Shown: one piece after another, positions 50,994 through 59,950 of the stretch | Layout: every line of letters begins with the position of its first letter | Numbering within the stretch: the stretch's first letter is position 1 | NCBI GenBank assembly: GCA_013388685.1 | Contig: JACAET010000045.1 | Span: 53,634-117,633 of the forward strand | Length of the DNA stretch: 64,000 nucleotides | Source of the DNA: Chloroflexota bacterium | GTDB lineage: Bacteria > Chloroflexota > Anaerolineae > Anaerolineales > Villigracilaceae | Direction of reading: 5' to 3' | The notes under the pieces: generated by a model | What the model saw: the letters and a program-made list of their open reading frames with translations, nothing else | Databases searched by the model: none | What the model was told of the DNA's origin: nothing | Position numbers and translations under genes: made by a program

Positions 50994-51895
50994 TTCAAAC
51001 CCGAATGCGACATGGTGCTCATCACCTGACTTTGCAGGACGATGAAGATGATCAGGTTGGGCAGGAACATGATGAGCGCAGCAGCGGCGGCAATGCCCTG
51101 TCCAGCCACGGCGTTGGCGCCGGTTGTGGCGGTGGTCAGTGTGCTGAGGTAGAAGGCGAAGGTCTTCAAACTCTCGGTGTTGACGTAGAGCGTGGAGGTT
51201 TCGGCGTTGTTCCACGCGGCTTGAAAGGTCAGGATGGCAATGGTGGCAATGGCGGGGCGGATCATGGGCAGGATGATGCGCCAGTAAATTTGCAGGTCTG
51301 AAGCGCCGTCAATTTGGGCGGCTTCGATGATTTCGTTGGGGACGCTGTCCATGAACTGTTTGAGCAGGAATAATCCCACCGGCATTGCCAGTCCCGGCAG
51401 AATGTGCACCCAGAAAGTATCCAGCAGATGCAGCCGTTCGACAACCAGAAAGCGCGGAATGGTGACGGCAATCGGGACGAACATCAACGCCACAGTATTC
51501 ACAGCGAAGAGGGTTTGTTTGAGTTTGAAGCGTTTTTTAGACAAGGCATACGCGGCAGCGCTGGATACGAGGATGGATGCCACGACCGCGACCAGCGTGA
51601 TCACGATGCTGTTGAACAGATAGCGGCTGACCGGGATGCCGGAACTGGACATTTTTGAGAACAGATCGGTAAAGTTTTTGAGGGTGGGGTTGACCACGAA
51701 AAAGCGCGGCGGGTAGGCGTAAAGTTCATCGGACGGCTTGAAGGCGCTGGAGAAGATGAACAGAATGGGCAGGAGCATGAACGCCGCCAGCGGCAGGAGC
51801 AGGAGGTAGAACTTGATCTGGCTGACGTGAAAGTCCTGCGGGTTGATGCCCCGGTTGCGTACTCCACGAAAACGGCGGAACCAGTTTCTTTTCAT
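50990..51895 (-). CDS. carbohydrate ABC transporter permease (MalG-type), pair 1
   Basis: 301 residues, six membrane segments, EAA loop '[22 protein letters not shown]' (about 199-220). MalG-type by its position after the MalF-type gene (six-base gap) and its long first outer loop. The C-terminus '[11 protein letters not shown]' ends over the next start codon (ATGA overlap). CUT1 importer permease; substrate inferred from the surrounding glycosidases. Confidence 0.93.
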   Translation of the reverse strand: MKRNWFRRFRGVRNRGINPQDFHVSQIKFYLLLLPLAAFMLLPILFIFSSAFKPSDELYAYPPRFFVVNPTLKNFTDLFSKMSSSGIPVSRYLFNSIVITLVAVVASILVSSAAAYALSKKRFKLKQTLFAVNTVALMFVPIAVTIPRFLVVERLHLLDTFWVHILPGLAMPVGLFLLKQFMDSVPNEIIEAAQIDGASDLQIYWRIILPMIRPAIATIAILTFQAAWNNAETSTLYVNTESLKTFAFYLSTLTTATTGANAVAGQGIAAAAALIMFLPNLIIFIVLQSQVMSTMSHSGLK

Positions 51896-51901
51896 GGTGT
51901 C

Positions 51902-52813
51902 TCACTCTTCGCTGGCAAACAGTCGGTTCGAGAGGCGCGTAAAGAACAGCACCATCAGGAGCAGCACCACCGAAACGGCGGCAGCATAGCCCATTTCGTA
52001 CCGTAAAAAACCATAATCTTCGATATGGTTGACAATCAGTTGTCCGGCGTATTGCGGCGTGGGGTTGCTGCCCGAAAGCGTCACGCCAATGGCTCCCGCC
52101 TGAAACGTGCCAACGATTGCCATCACTGCCCCAAAGAGCATTTGTGGTTTCATGGACGGAATGGTGATGTAGAAGATTTCCTGCCAGCGGCTGCTCATTC
52201 CGTCCAACGCGGCGGCTTCGTAGAGTTCCGGGTTGATTTCCAGAATGCCCGCCAGCATTGCCAGAAAGCCGATACCCATGCTGCTCCACAACGTCACAAT
52301 GATCATGATAGTCATCAGATAATCGGGCGATTGCAGCCATTGGAGTGGCTGCTGGATGATTCCCAGGTTCATCAGGAAACTGTTCAAATAGCCGGTCTGG
52401 TCGCCGCTGAAGAGGGTTTTCCAGACCACAGCCATTGCCACGCCGGAGGTCATGGAAGGGGAGTACAAAATCAGCGCGAACAAAGTGCGCGGGATTTTCG
52501 GCAGTTGTGCCAGCACCCACGCCAGCAGAAAGGCAAGCGCATACCCGCCCGGTCCTACAATCACTGCGAACTGAATGGTGTTGGGCAGGACGTATTTCAT
52601 GAAAGTGTCGTCCTGTGTAACCAGGGTGATGTAATTGCGCAGACCGATGAAACGCGGCAATTGAATGGTATCGAAAAACGTGAAGGAGAGCAGGAACGCC
52701 GCCAGCACCGGCACAATGATGAAGACGAAGAACAGCAGCGCGTACATCGAAACAAAGCCGTAAGCATTGCCTTCTTTTTGGAGCCATTTTTGAAGAGACG
52801 CTCTACTGCCCAT
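51902..52813 (-). CDS. sugar ABC transporter permease (MalF-type), pair 1
   Basis: 303 residues with six membrane segments and the EAA loop '[25 protein letters not shown]' (about 203-227). Its start overlaps the end of the large solute-binding protein gene by 11 bases, so translation is coupled. Works with the 50990 gene product. As with pair 2, no ATPase gene is adjacent. Confidence 0.93.
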   Translation of the reverse strand: MGSRASLQKWLQKEGNAYGFVSMYALLFFVFIIVPVLAAFLLSFTFFDTIQLPRFIGLRNYITLVTQDDTFMKYVLPNTIQFAVIVGPGGYALAFLLAWVLAQLPKIPRTLFALILYSPSMTSGVAMAVVWKTLFSGDQTGYLNSFLMNLGIIQQPLQWLQSPDYLMTIMIIVTLWSSMGIGFLAMLAGILEINPELYEAAALDGMSSRWQEIFYITIPSMKPQMLFGAVMAIVGTFQAGAIGVTLSGSNPTPQYAGQLIVNHIEDYGFLRYEMGYAAAVSVVLLLMVLFFTRLSNRLFASEE

Positions 52814-55688
52814 GTTCCATCCACTCCTGAACGATTTCGAGGGTTGGAATTTTGAACTCTTTCACCCGCTGGCCGTTTTTCAGGTAGCCAAACTCTTCCA
52901 TCTTGCGCGTGATTTCGCGGTTGATGATGATGATGGAGCGATCGAGCGCGACGCGGGGATTGACGCCATCGAACACGATACGATTCCACACATTGCTCAA
53001 TTCGCGTTCCTGCATGTAACTGCCGGGCAAGCGCACCGGTTCCTGGAGCCATTTCCATTGTTCCAGAATCACGGCTCGATGCTCCTCAGGGATGGCGAGA
53101 CGGCTGAAAGCATCCAGATTTGCGGAGTTCCACAGATATTCCCTGCCGTAATTCAGAATCAGCCTTTCCTGAAAATCCACCTGCGTTTCGGTAGACATCC
53201 ACCACTTCATGAATTGCCAGGCTTCCTGGGGCTGGTCGGTGTTTTTGAACATGAGGCTGGCTTGCGCTGAGCCGGTGGCGTAGCGAAGTTGCCTTCCATC
53301 AGGCAGAACGATTGCCGGGTACAGGTCAATTGCCCATAGACCGTCAATTTCCGGGGCGGCGGTCATCAGTTTGATGTAGGTTTCGAAGTTGGAAACGCCG
53401 ATGGGCAGCGTGCCGTAGCGGAAACTTTCGTAGAAACTCGAGGTGGTCAGCGGCATGCCGTAGATGGTGAAACTCTCCGCCATGAATTTAACGGCGGCAA
53501 TTGCCTCCTCGCTTTGCAAGCCGGTGGCAAAACCGTCGTCGCTGTAAAGTTTTGCGCCGTAGTTGAACAGGTAAGGCGCGGTGAGCAGATATCCCTTCAG
53601 CCCTGCCCCGCTCGAAAGTGGTGTGTTGTAGTTCATCCCGTATCGCTGGAGTTCGGGCAGAATCTCGAGCACCTCATTCCACGTATGTGGAACGGGAATC
53701 CCCAGCGAATGGAGAATGTCCTTACGATAAAACGTGACCCAGAAATCCTGTGTTTCCGGGATGGCATAGACCGAATCGCCGATGATGTAACTCAGCAGCG
53801 ACCCCGGTGAATAAATGTGAATGAAGGTGTCGAAATCGTCAAACGAGCGCAAGTCGTACAAAGCGTTGCGGATGGCAAGTTCATAAGGAATGTTGGTGCT
53901 GACCCCCAACGCCACATCCGGCTGAATGCCCGCCGCGTTTGCCAGTACCAGTTTTGATTCGTCGGGCATGATCGAAAATTTGACGTGAATCCCTGTCTGC
54001 GGTGTGAACGATTCGTCGGACATGACCTGCAGCAGGTCCACGTATTGACGCGGGCGGTTGACCCACACTTCCAGTTCTCCCTCTTCCGCGCCGATGGATT
54101 GATACGGGTCTGGCTGAAAGGAATGTAGAAAGCGCTTGAAACCCTCTGCCAGTGAACGTGAAAAGGGCGCAGGCGGCGTTTGAATCGCTATATCGGGGGA
54201 ATGGATGATGATTTTATCGAGGGCAAGGGGCTGGCTTTGCAGCTGAAGCAGGAGCGAACCGAGCAGTTGCGCCGCCGAGCCGGGTCCCTCCGAGAAACGC
54301 GCCATGTAGATTGGGATTTTGTCCGGGTCGGCGGCAAGGAACAGCAGGTTGTCAATTGCCATCTGGTAGGTGAGCACTTCCGGCGAGGCGCCGCTTCCCG
54401 TGATTTTGAGCAGGATCTCTTTGTCGTTAATCAGGTTTTGGGCGATGGTATTCAGGCGGGGTTCGATGTCGGGAATGTAATCTGAGATGACCCATTCCTT
54501 GTAGGGGTCGCGCTGGTTGCCCGTCAGTTTGCGGATTTCCAGGGCGAGGGTGTTGATGTCGAGCAGGGCTTGCTGGATGGTTTGGATGGCGGGCAGGTAA
54601 GGGGAGGTGGTCGCTTCGATGCCCAGCGTGTTCACGCCTTTGTGCAGGAAGAGCAGGTAGGGCGTCTTGCCGCCGAGCGGCACATCCACCCAGCCATCGG
54701 AATAGGGAAAGGGAAAGGCGTTCAGTTCCTCGAACGGCACTTCGCCGTTGAGGGTGATACGGCGGAAGACGGTAAAGTTGCTGCGGGTGTTTTGCAGGGC
54801 GCGAAAGGTGACTGCATACCTCCCGTCGGCGGGAACTTCGAATTCGTAATAGACGGCGGCGCCGCTTTTGTTCCAGCTTTCGCCGCCCAGGGTGTTGAGC
54901 AACAGCTTGTAAGTGTCGTAGGGGGTGACGGTCAGGTCACGGTTGTTGGCGGGGCGCACCGACGTGTCATTTTTGTAGGAGGGGAATTCGGCTTCGAGGG
55001 TGAGTGAAAAGCCGGAGGAAAGAGGCGCAGGCTGAAGGTCCGAATAGGAGGCGTAGGCGGGGTAGGGGGAAAAGGTCTCGAGGTAAATGCTTCCCAGGTA
55101 CAGCGCGCCTTCCGTCAGGGTGAAGTGGAAACGGTGTTCTCCCGCACTTAACTTGATTCGCAGCGGATAGGGCTGGCTGAAGGTCACGTCGCGGGCAGGG
55201 ATTTTTGCCCAGCGCGTCAAACGTTCCTGGCGGATGAGGGCGTCGTTGCCGTAGCGGTCTTTGGGGAAGGTGGCGGCGCTGTTGCGGTAAAAGACGGGGA
55301 AACTGATGTTGCGCAAGTCGGGGAGAGGAAAGCCGTCGTCCACGCGCATCTGACCTGCGGGAGCGGTCGGGGCGGACGGGGAGGCTGCCGCGTCGAACTG
55401 GAGCATGTACTCCCCTCCGGCAGGGACGGTAACGCGGAATTGCACGCTCGCCCCTTCTTGTAGTAAAACGCTTCCTTTGGGATACTGGCGGGCGGTTTCA
55501 TCCTGCGCCAGCGGCAAGCCGAACGCCTCGGCAGGGATTTCGATGATAGGTGAGGGGGATGTATCTGCCGGCAGAAGCGGCTGTCGGCGGGGAGCAGGCA
55601 GGGAGGCTGCAGCGAAGGTAGAAACGCTGGAGAGGAGGATCAGCAGGGAGAGCGCCAGTCGAAAAATTTGTCTCGGTTTGGGTGGCAT
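52803..55688 (-). CDS. large extracellular solute-binding protein with N-terminal beta-sandwich extension
   Basis: 961 residues, about twice the normal size. ATG 55688 is chosen (AGGAAG upstream; clean signal peptide); upstream in-frame ATGs at 55712 and 55766 give a worse leader. Residues about 60-390 look like one or two carbohydrate-binding beta-sandwiches ('[21 protein letters not shown]', '[18 protein letters not shown]'). A helical linker follows (about 395-540). The family 1 solute-binding domain covers about 545-961 ('[20 protein letters not shown]', '[24 protein letters not shown]', '[26 protein letters not shown]'). No lipobox Cys is evident, so it may be anchored by other means or released. 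First gene of the overlapping operon, after the terminator at 55779-55829. Confidence 0.88.
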   Translation of the reverse strand: MPPKPRQIFRLALSLLILLSSVSTFAAASLPAPRRQPLLPADTSPSPIIEIPAEAFGLPLAQDETARQYPKGSVLLQEGASVQFRVTVPAGGEYMLQFDAAASPSAPTAPAGQMRVDDGFPLPDLRNISFPVFYRNSAATFPKDRYGNDALIRQERLTRWAKIPARDVTFSQPYPLRIKLSAGEHRFHFTLTEGALYLGSIYLETFSPYPAYASYSDLQPAPLSSGFSLTLEAEFPSYKNDTSVRPANNRDLTVTPYDTYKLLLNTLGGESWNKSGAAVYYEFEVPADGRYAVTFRALQNTRSNFTVFRRITLNGEVPFEELNAFPFPYSDGWVDVPLGGKTPYLLFLHKGVNTLGIEATTSPYLPAIQTIQQALLDINTLALEIRKLTGNQRDPYKEWVISDYIPDIEPRLNTIAQNLINDKEILLKITGSGASPEVLTYQMAIDNLLFLAADPDKIPIYMARFSEGPGSAAQLLGSLLLQLQSQPLALDKIIIHSPDIAIQTPPAPFSRSLAEGFKRFLHSFQPDPYQSIGAEEGELEVWVNRPRQYVDLLQVMSDESFTPQTGIHVKFSIMPDESKLVLANAAGIQPDVALGVSTNIPYELAIRNALYDLRSFDDFDTFIHIYSPGSLLSYIIGDSVYAIPETQDFWVTFYRKDILHSLGIPVPHTWNEVLEILPELQRYGMNYNTPLSSGAGLKGYLLTAPYLFNYGAKLYSDDGFATGLQSEEAIAAVKFMAESFTIYGMPLTTSSFYESFRYGTLPIGVSNFETYIKLMTAAPEIDGLWAIDLYPAIVLPDGRQLRYATGSAQASLMFKNTDQPQEAWQFMKWWMSTETQVDFQERLILNYGREYLWNSANLDAFSRLAIPEEHRAVILEQWKWLQEPVRLPGSYMQERELSNVWNRIVFDGVNPRVALDRSIIIINREITRKMEEFGYLKNGQRVKEFKIPTLEIVQEWMEHGQ

Positions 55689-55778
55689 ACGCCGGCTTCC
55701 TGATGAATGCATGAGAGAACGCACACGAGGCATCCTGTTGTCTGCACAGGAGATGTTAGAGAACATCCGCTATGTACA

Positions 55779-55829
55779 CAAAAAAGAAGTAAAGAGGGGA
55801 GCGTTGTGATTGTACCAACGCTCCCCTCT
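55779..55829 (-). terminator. strong rho-independent terminator between solute-binding protein genes
   Basis: Perfect 14-bp stem (AGAGGGGAGCGTTG at 55793-55806, CAACGCTCCCCTCT at 55816-55829), 9-base loop, then TTTACTTCTTTTTT on the minus strand. It starts about 8 bases after the 55837 gene's stop. Partial read-through would give high binding-protein and lower permease levels, a common arrangement. Confidence 0.85.
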
Positions 55830-55836
55830 CACGGCA

Positions 55837-57270
55837 CTACGGATTTAATTCGGCGCGGGCTTCATCCAGGATCTTGTTGGCAAATTCTTCCAGTTGGGCG
55901 GCGTAATCTTCGTATTTGTATTTGCCGTCGTTGGCGAAGTTGAACATGTACCACATGTTGACGTCCTTGTCTTCGCCGATGTCAATACCGGGTTTGCCTT
56001 CCCAGCGGGCGTTGATGTAGCCGGGGACGATTTTTGCCAGCGATTCGAGCAGGCTGTTATCCAGGTTTTCGAGCGCCTGGCGCAGACCGGGCTTGTCGCC
56101 CACGAAAGACATGTACAGGTCAATCGAATCGGCGTTCACCGAGACCGGCATACGGGTCGGCACAGTAGCGGCTGCTTTGGCGAGTTCGGCTTCTTTGGCG
56201 TAGCCTTCCTTAGAGAAGGTCATCCATTTGGCAAAATCGTAGGCGGCTTCGAGGTTGGAAGCGGTTTTGGAGACGACGATGATGTCCGCCACCAGCGCCT
56301 GATTTCCGCCGGGGACGCCCATGAAGTCCCAGTTGAAGGTGGCGCCGGCATAACCGGGTACCGCCCAGCCGCCATCCCAGCGGACGCCGCTTTCCTGGTT
56401 GAGGAACAGTTCCCAGGGTCCGACCGATTTGAAGTTCGGCTTTTGTTCATCGCTGAGCCCCTGCCAGGTGTGGGGCTTCATCTCGCCCGCTTTGGCGATG
56501 CCGGCTTTGAAGGCGGCAGAGTTATAGTTCATGTGCTGACCGTCGTAACTGAACCATTTGAGATTGGGGTCCTGCGTGCTGGGATACCAGCCCATGATGA
56601 ACTCCATCTCGTCCAAGCCCAGTTTGCCCTTTTGCACATCGGTCAGGGCGGTGGTGGCGGCAAAGAAATCGTCCGCCGAAACGCCGTAGACGGGGGCATC
56701 GAGATTGGCGGCTTCGAACAGGTCCTGGTTGACGAAATAACCCATCACGAACTGCGCGGCAGGCAAACCAAGCACCTTGCCGTTATAAGTCACCGCGTCT
56801 TTGAGAACTTGCGGTACATCCTGCCAGTCGGGGTCGTTCGCTACCAGGTCGGTCAGGTCTGCCAGCCAGCCGTTTTTGACATAGAGCGGGGTGCCGTCTG
56901 CCATGAAGACATCGGGCAGTTCGCCTTTGGCGGCGTAGTTGGTCAGTTTCTCGTCCCATCTGCCTTCCATGGACATATCCACGAACTCAACGGTGACGTT
57001 GGGGTGCATTTCCATGTAGGCTTTGACCAGCTGCCGCTGCAGGTTATTTTCCTCTTCGGTTCCGACGTTCCAGTTGGCATAGCGGATGGTGACAGGTTCC
57101 ATCACCTCTTCAGTCGGGGCGGGGGCTTGGGTGGGCGCTTCAGCGGGAGGGGGAGCAGAGGTCGGTTCTGCGGGAGCAGTTGTCGGCGTGGGCTGAGCGC
57201 CGCAAGCCGCCAGGCTGACGGCAAGCACAAGCACGATTGCCGTATTCATCCATTTGGAAAAGGTTTTCAT
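55837..57270 (-). CDS. sugar ABC transporter solute-binding lipoprotein
   Basis: 477 residues, start fixed by AAAGGAGAT before ATG 57270. Lipoprotein signal '[10 protein letters not shown]' (C23) followed by a Pro/Thr/Ala spacer to about 55. Family 1 solute-binding domain about 60-460: '[22 protein letters not shown]', '[24 protein letters not shown]', '[24 protein letters not shown]', '[22 protein letters not shown]'. Membrane-anchored capture of oligosaccharide for the permeases downstream. The terminator right after it should give it higher transcript levels than the rest of the operon. GH94 lies upstream on the same strand. Confidence 0.93.
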   Translation of the reverse strand: MKTFSKWMNTAIVLVLAVSLAACGAQPTPTTAPAEPTSAPPPAEAPTQAPAPTEEVMEPVTIRYANWNVGTEEENNLQRQLVKAYMEMHPNVTVEFVDMSMEGRWDEKLTNYAAKGELPDVFMADGTPLYVKNGWLADLTDLVANDPDWQDVPQVLKDAVTYNGKVLGLPAAQFVMGYFVNQDLFEAANLDAPVYGVSADDFFAATTALTDVQKGKLGLDEMEFIMGWYPSTQDPNLKWFSYDGQHMNYNSAAFKAGIAKAGEMKPHTWQGLSDEQKPNFKSVGPWELFLNQESGVRWDGGWAVPGYAGATFNWDFMGVPGGNQALVADIIVVSKTASNLEAAYDFAKWMTFSKEGYAKEAELAKAAATVPTRMPVSVNADSIDLYMSFVGDKPGLRQALENLDNSLLESLAKIVPGYINARWEGKPGIDIGEDKDVNMWYMFNFANDGKYKYEDYAAQLEEFANKILDEARAELNP

Positions 57271-57293
57271 TCTTCATCTCCTTTTGTATTTTC

Positions 57294-57309
57294 AGCGTTA
57301 GAGAACGCT
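57294..57309. promoter_or_regulatory. AGCGTT-AGAG-AACGCT inverted repeat upstream of the binding-protein gene
   Basis: Perfect 6-bp arms around AGAG, 24 bases before the start codon of the solute-binding lipoprotein gene. It resembles one end of the palindromic element at 42131-42212 (shared GCGTTCTC), so it is either a repeat remnant or an operator in the 5' leader. No central CG, unlike the LacI palindrome at 59860. Confidence 0.35.
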
Positions 57310-57405
57310 AATTACGCGCTTTCGTGAAGTACTGATTTTCGATTTGATGTGTAGTCCACACGATGGGTGAATGGAATGTATTGTTTCGGCTGCCTCCTTT
57401 CATTT

Positions 57406-59799
57406 TCAACCCTTGTTTACCCCAAGTACAATTTGAATCGTATGAGTCTGCTGATCGCCGAAGACAGGCAGAAGATTGCCTGTAAAGGGTTGTCCATCCA
57501 CGGTCACGGATTGGATTCCATTGCTGACGTGATGGGGGTTATCCACGCGGATGTCGTACACAGCATTTCGAAACCGTCGTGTGACCTTGAACCCGCTCCA
57601 ACCCGACGGGATGGCTGGTTCCACCAACAAGCCGTTTTCCTGCGGACGAATTCCCAAAATCCAATGCGTGGCGACGCGGTGCAGCCATTGCGCCGACCCG
57701 GTGTACCACGTCCAGCCGCCGCGCCCGTAATATTCCGAAAGCGGACCGTCAATGTTGCCCGGCGTGACGTAAGGTTCTGCCTTGTAGATTTCAACGTCTG
57801 CGCTGCGGCTGGGCGGGCAGATGCGGCGGTACGCCTCATACGCCCGTTCGGGTTGTCCCATTTGCGCGTACGCCCAAACCGACCAGGTGGCGGCATGGGT
57901 GTAAACGCCGCCGTTCTCGCGCAAGCCGGGCGCGTAGCGCGTGACATATCCAATATCGGGGCGGGGACGAGTAAAAGCAGGATGGTTGAGGAGCGTGCCA
58001 TAGTCCTTGAACAGGTATTTCGTGACCGAGTTCATCGCCGTGCGGGCGCGTTCGGGAGTTGCCGCCCCGCTGATGACCGCCCAGATGTTCGGCATGAGAA
58101 AGATTTTGCCCTCCTCGTTCTCCCGCGAACCGAGCGGCAAACCGTCATCGGTGGTGGCTTGCAGGTACCACTCGCCGTCCCAGCCGTAGCGGTTGAGTGC
58201 CTCTTTGAGCGAGGTACGCACATCATCGCATTTGCGGGCCAAGGTCTCGTCGCCGCGGCGGCGGGCGAGCGGGGCAAAATTTCCCAAAATCATATAGAGA
58301 AATTCCGCCACCCAAAAACTTTCGCCTTTCAGGAGCGTCCCTACGGCGCTCAAACCGTCGTTCCAGTCGTGATCGCCCATCAGCGGGATGCCGCGCGGCG
58401 AAAACCGCGAGAAGGAACGTTCGATGGCGCGCTTGCAGTGCTGGTACAGCGGTTCGGGCGGGGCGTTCAGATAGGGAACCGCTTCATCGAGAATGCCGTA
58501 ATCGGCGGTCTCTTTCAGGTAGGCGTCCAGAATGAAAGGAAGCCAGAGCAAATCGTCCGAGCAGTTGGTGCGCGGACCGCCGCCGCGGATGGAAAACCAC
58601 CAGTGCAGCACATCTCCTTCGATGAATTGTTGGGAGGCATGGAGCAGCAACTGCCTGCGCGCATGCGCCGGCTCGCTGACGAGGAAAATCTGGCTGTCCT
58701 GGAGTTGGTCGCGGAAGCCGTATCCTGCCGAGACTTGATAAAATGCCGACTTGCCCCACAGGCGGCAGGAAATCGCCTGATATTTTGCCCAGTAGTTGGT
58801 CATGAAGTTCAGGGCTTCATCGGGCGTTTCCACGTATTCCGTATCCAGGAAACGCGCCCAGAACTTCTGTACCGCCTCGAACGCCTGCTGACTTTTCTGC
58901 GGAGATGTGAAACGTTCAATGAGTTCACGGGCGTCTTCGCGTCCATCCTCCGCGGCGCCGAGGGTGAACACAACCGTTTTTGATTCGCCCGGCGTCAGCG
59001 TCACCGCGATCTGAAGGGCGGCAATGGCGTCGGTAAAGCGGCCCAGCCGTCCCATCAGGGTGGAGGCGGTCATCGCTTGAGGACGGTCATCGTTGTTGTA
59101 GAGTCCGAGGAAGGATTCTTTATCGCAATCGAACGATTTGAGCGGTTCGCTGACCGCCATGAAAGCCGTGTAAGCCCAATCCACGTTGTTGTGGCGTCCT
59201 TTTTCATCCGGGAACCCCCACAGACACTTGCGGGCGAACACCGCCTTTTGTTTCACATCGGCGGAGGTTTCAATGAATAACTTATGGAACTCGCGATGTT
59301 CATCCGGCGCGAAGCCTAACAGCCATTCGGCATAGGAGGTCACGTCCAGCTCGCGGATTTCGCCGCTCAGGTTGGTGAGCGTCAACTGAAAGACTTCCAC
59401 CGGCGCGTCCACCGCCACAAAGACCGTTAGCATGCTTTCGATGTCCTCCACCTGATGAAGGAAACGGCTGTATCCTGCCCCATGCGTCACTTCGTACTGT
59501 TGATACGGACGCATAACCGGTTTATAAGCAGCCGACCAGTACACCTGACGCTTCAAATCACGGATATAGAAATACTTGCCCCAGTTGTCTTTGATGAGGT
59601 CCTGAAAGGAGCGCGTAATGCGATTTTGCCCGGCGTTCCCCCGCCAACTGAAGCCGGAGCCTGTTTGTGAAATCATCATGCCATAATCGCCGTTGCTGAT
59701 GACATTGCCCCACGGACGCGGCGTGAGCGGCGTCGTGATGATGTATTCCCGACCATTTTCTGAAAAGTACCCAAAAGAGCTTTCGAATTTTTTCTTCAT
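57406..59799 (-). CDS. GH94 disaccharide/oligosaccharide phosphorylase
   Basis: 797 residues with no signal peptide, so it works in the cytoplasm on imported sugars. GH94 enzymes cleave beta-glucosides with phosphate, releasing glucose 1-phosphate and saving ATP. N-terminal beta-sandwich about 1-290 ('ENGREYIITTPLTPRPW', 'GGKYFYIRD'-like block), helical linker, then the (alpha/alpha)6 barrel: 'YQVSAGYGFRDQLQDSQ', general acid D478 in 'GDHDWNDGLS', 'NGGVYTHAATWSVWAYAQMG', 'GRGGWTWYTGSAQW' (phosphate side). Length fits cellobiose phosphorylases (about 800) rather than the about 1100 residues of 1,2-beta-oligoglucan phosphorylases, so specificity is open. GAGG before ATG 59799. Divergent from GH3. 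Confidence 0.92.
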   Translation of the reverse strand: MKKKFESSFGYFSENGREYIITTPLTPRPWGNVISNGDYGMMISQTGSGFSWRGNAGQNRITRSFQDLIKDNWGKYFYIRDLKRQVYWSAAYKPVMRPYQQYEVTHGAGYSRFLHQVEDIESMLTVFVAVDAPVEVFQLTLTNLSGEIRELDVTSYAEWLLGFAPDEHREFHKLFIETSADVKQKAVFARKCLWGFPDEKGRHNNVDWAYTAFMAVSEPLKSFDCDKESFLGLYNNDDRPQAMTASTLMGRLGRFTDAIAALQIAVTLTPGESKTVVFTLGAAEDGREDARELIERFTSPQKSQQAFEAVQKFWARFLDTEYVETPDEALNFMTNYWAKYQAISCRLWGKSAFYQVSAGYGFRDQLQDSQIFLVSEPAHARRQLLLHASQQFIEGDVLHWWFSIRGGGPRTNCSDDLLWLPFILDAYLKETADYGILDEAVPYLNAPPEPLYQHCKRAIERSFSRFSPRGIPLMGDHDWNDGLSAVGTLLKGESFWVAEFLYMILGNFAPLARRRGDETLARKCDDVRTSLKEALNRYGWDGEWYLQATTDDGLPLGSRENEEGKIFLMPNIWAVISGAATPERARTAMNSVTKYLFKDYGTLLNHPAFTRPRPDIGYVTRYAPGLRENGGVYTHAATWSVWAYAQMGQPERAYEAYRRICPPSRSADVEIYKAEPYVTPGNIDGPLSEYYGRGGWTWYTGSAQWLHRVATHWILGIRPQENGLLVEPAIPSGWSGFKVTRRFRNAVYDIRVDNPHHVSNGIQSVTVDGQPFTGNLLPVFGDQQTHTIQIVLGVNKG

Positions 59800-59859
59800 G
59801 CACGCCTCAGGGGTTCCTGGCTTTTCTTTTATCGGGTTTTGGGATAAACTAGCGCCTGT

Positions 59860-59879
59860 CAGGTGAAACGTTTCACCTG
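59860..59879. promoter_or_regulatory. LacI-family operator between GH94 and GH3 genes
   Basis: CAGGTGAAACGTTTCACCTG, a perfect 20-bp palindrome with the central GAAACGTTTC typical of LacI-family operators (central CG). It lies 60 bases before the GH94 start and 71 bases before the GH3 start, and just downstream of the minus-strand promoter at 59889-59915, where binding would block transcription. The window's LacI gene (42643) is the obvious candidate ligand. I saw no second copy elsewhere in the window. Confidence 0.85.
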
Positions 59880-59888
59880 CTGCTAAAA

Positions 59889-59915
59889 ATTATCATACCT
59901 GCCTTGCTTTGTCAA
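59889..59915 (-). promoter_or_regulatory. sigma-70-type promoter of the GH94 gene
   Basis: Minus-strand TTGACA (59910-59915) and GATAAT (59889-59894), spacer 15 bases, slightly short but with near-consensus boxes. Transcription would start at about 59880, at the edge of the LacI-type palindrome. Confidence 0.55.
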
Positions 59916-59950
59916 GGAAAATCCTATCTTTCACTGCATCGAGGTGGCTC

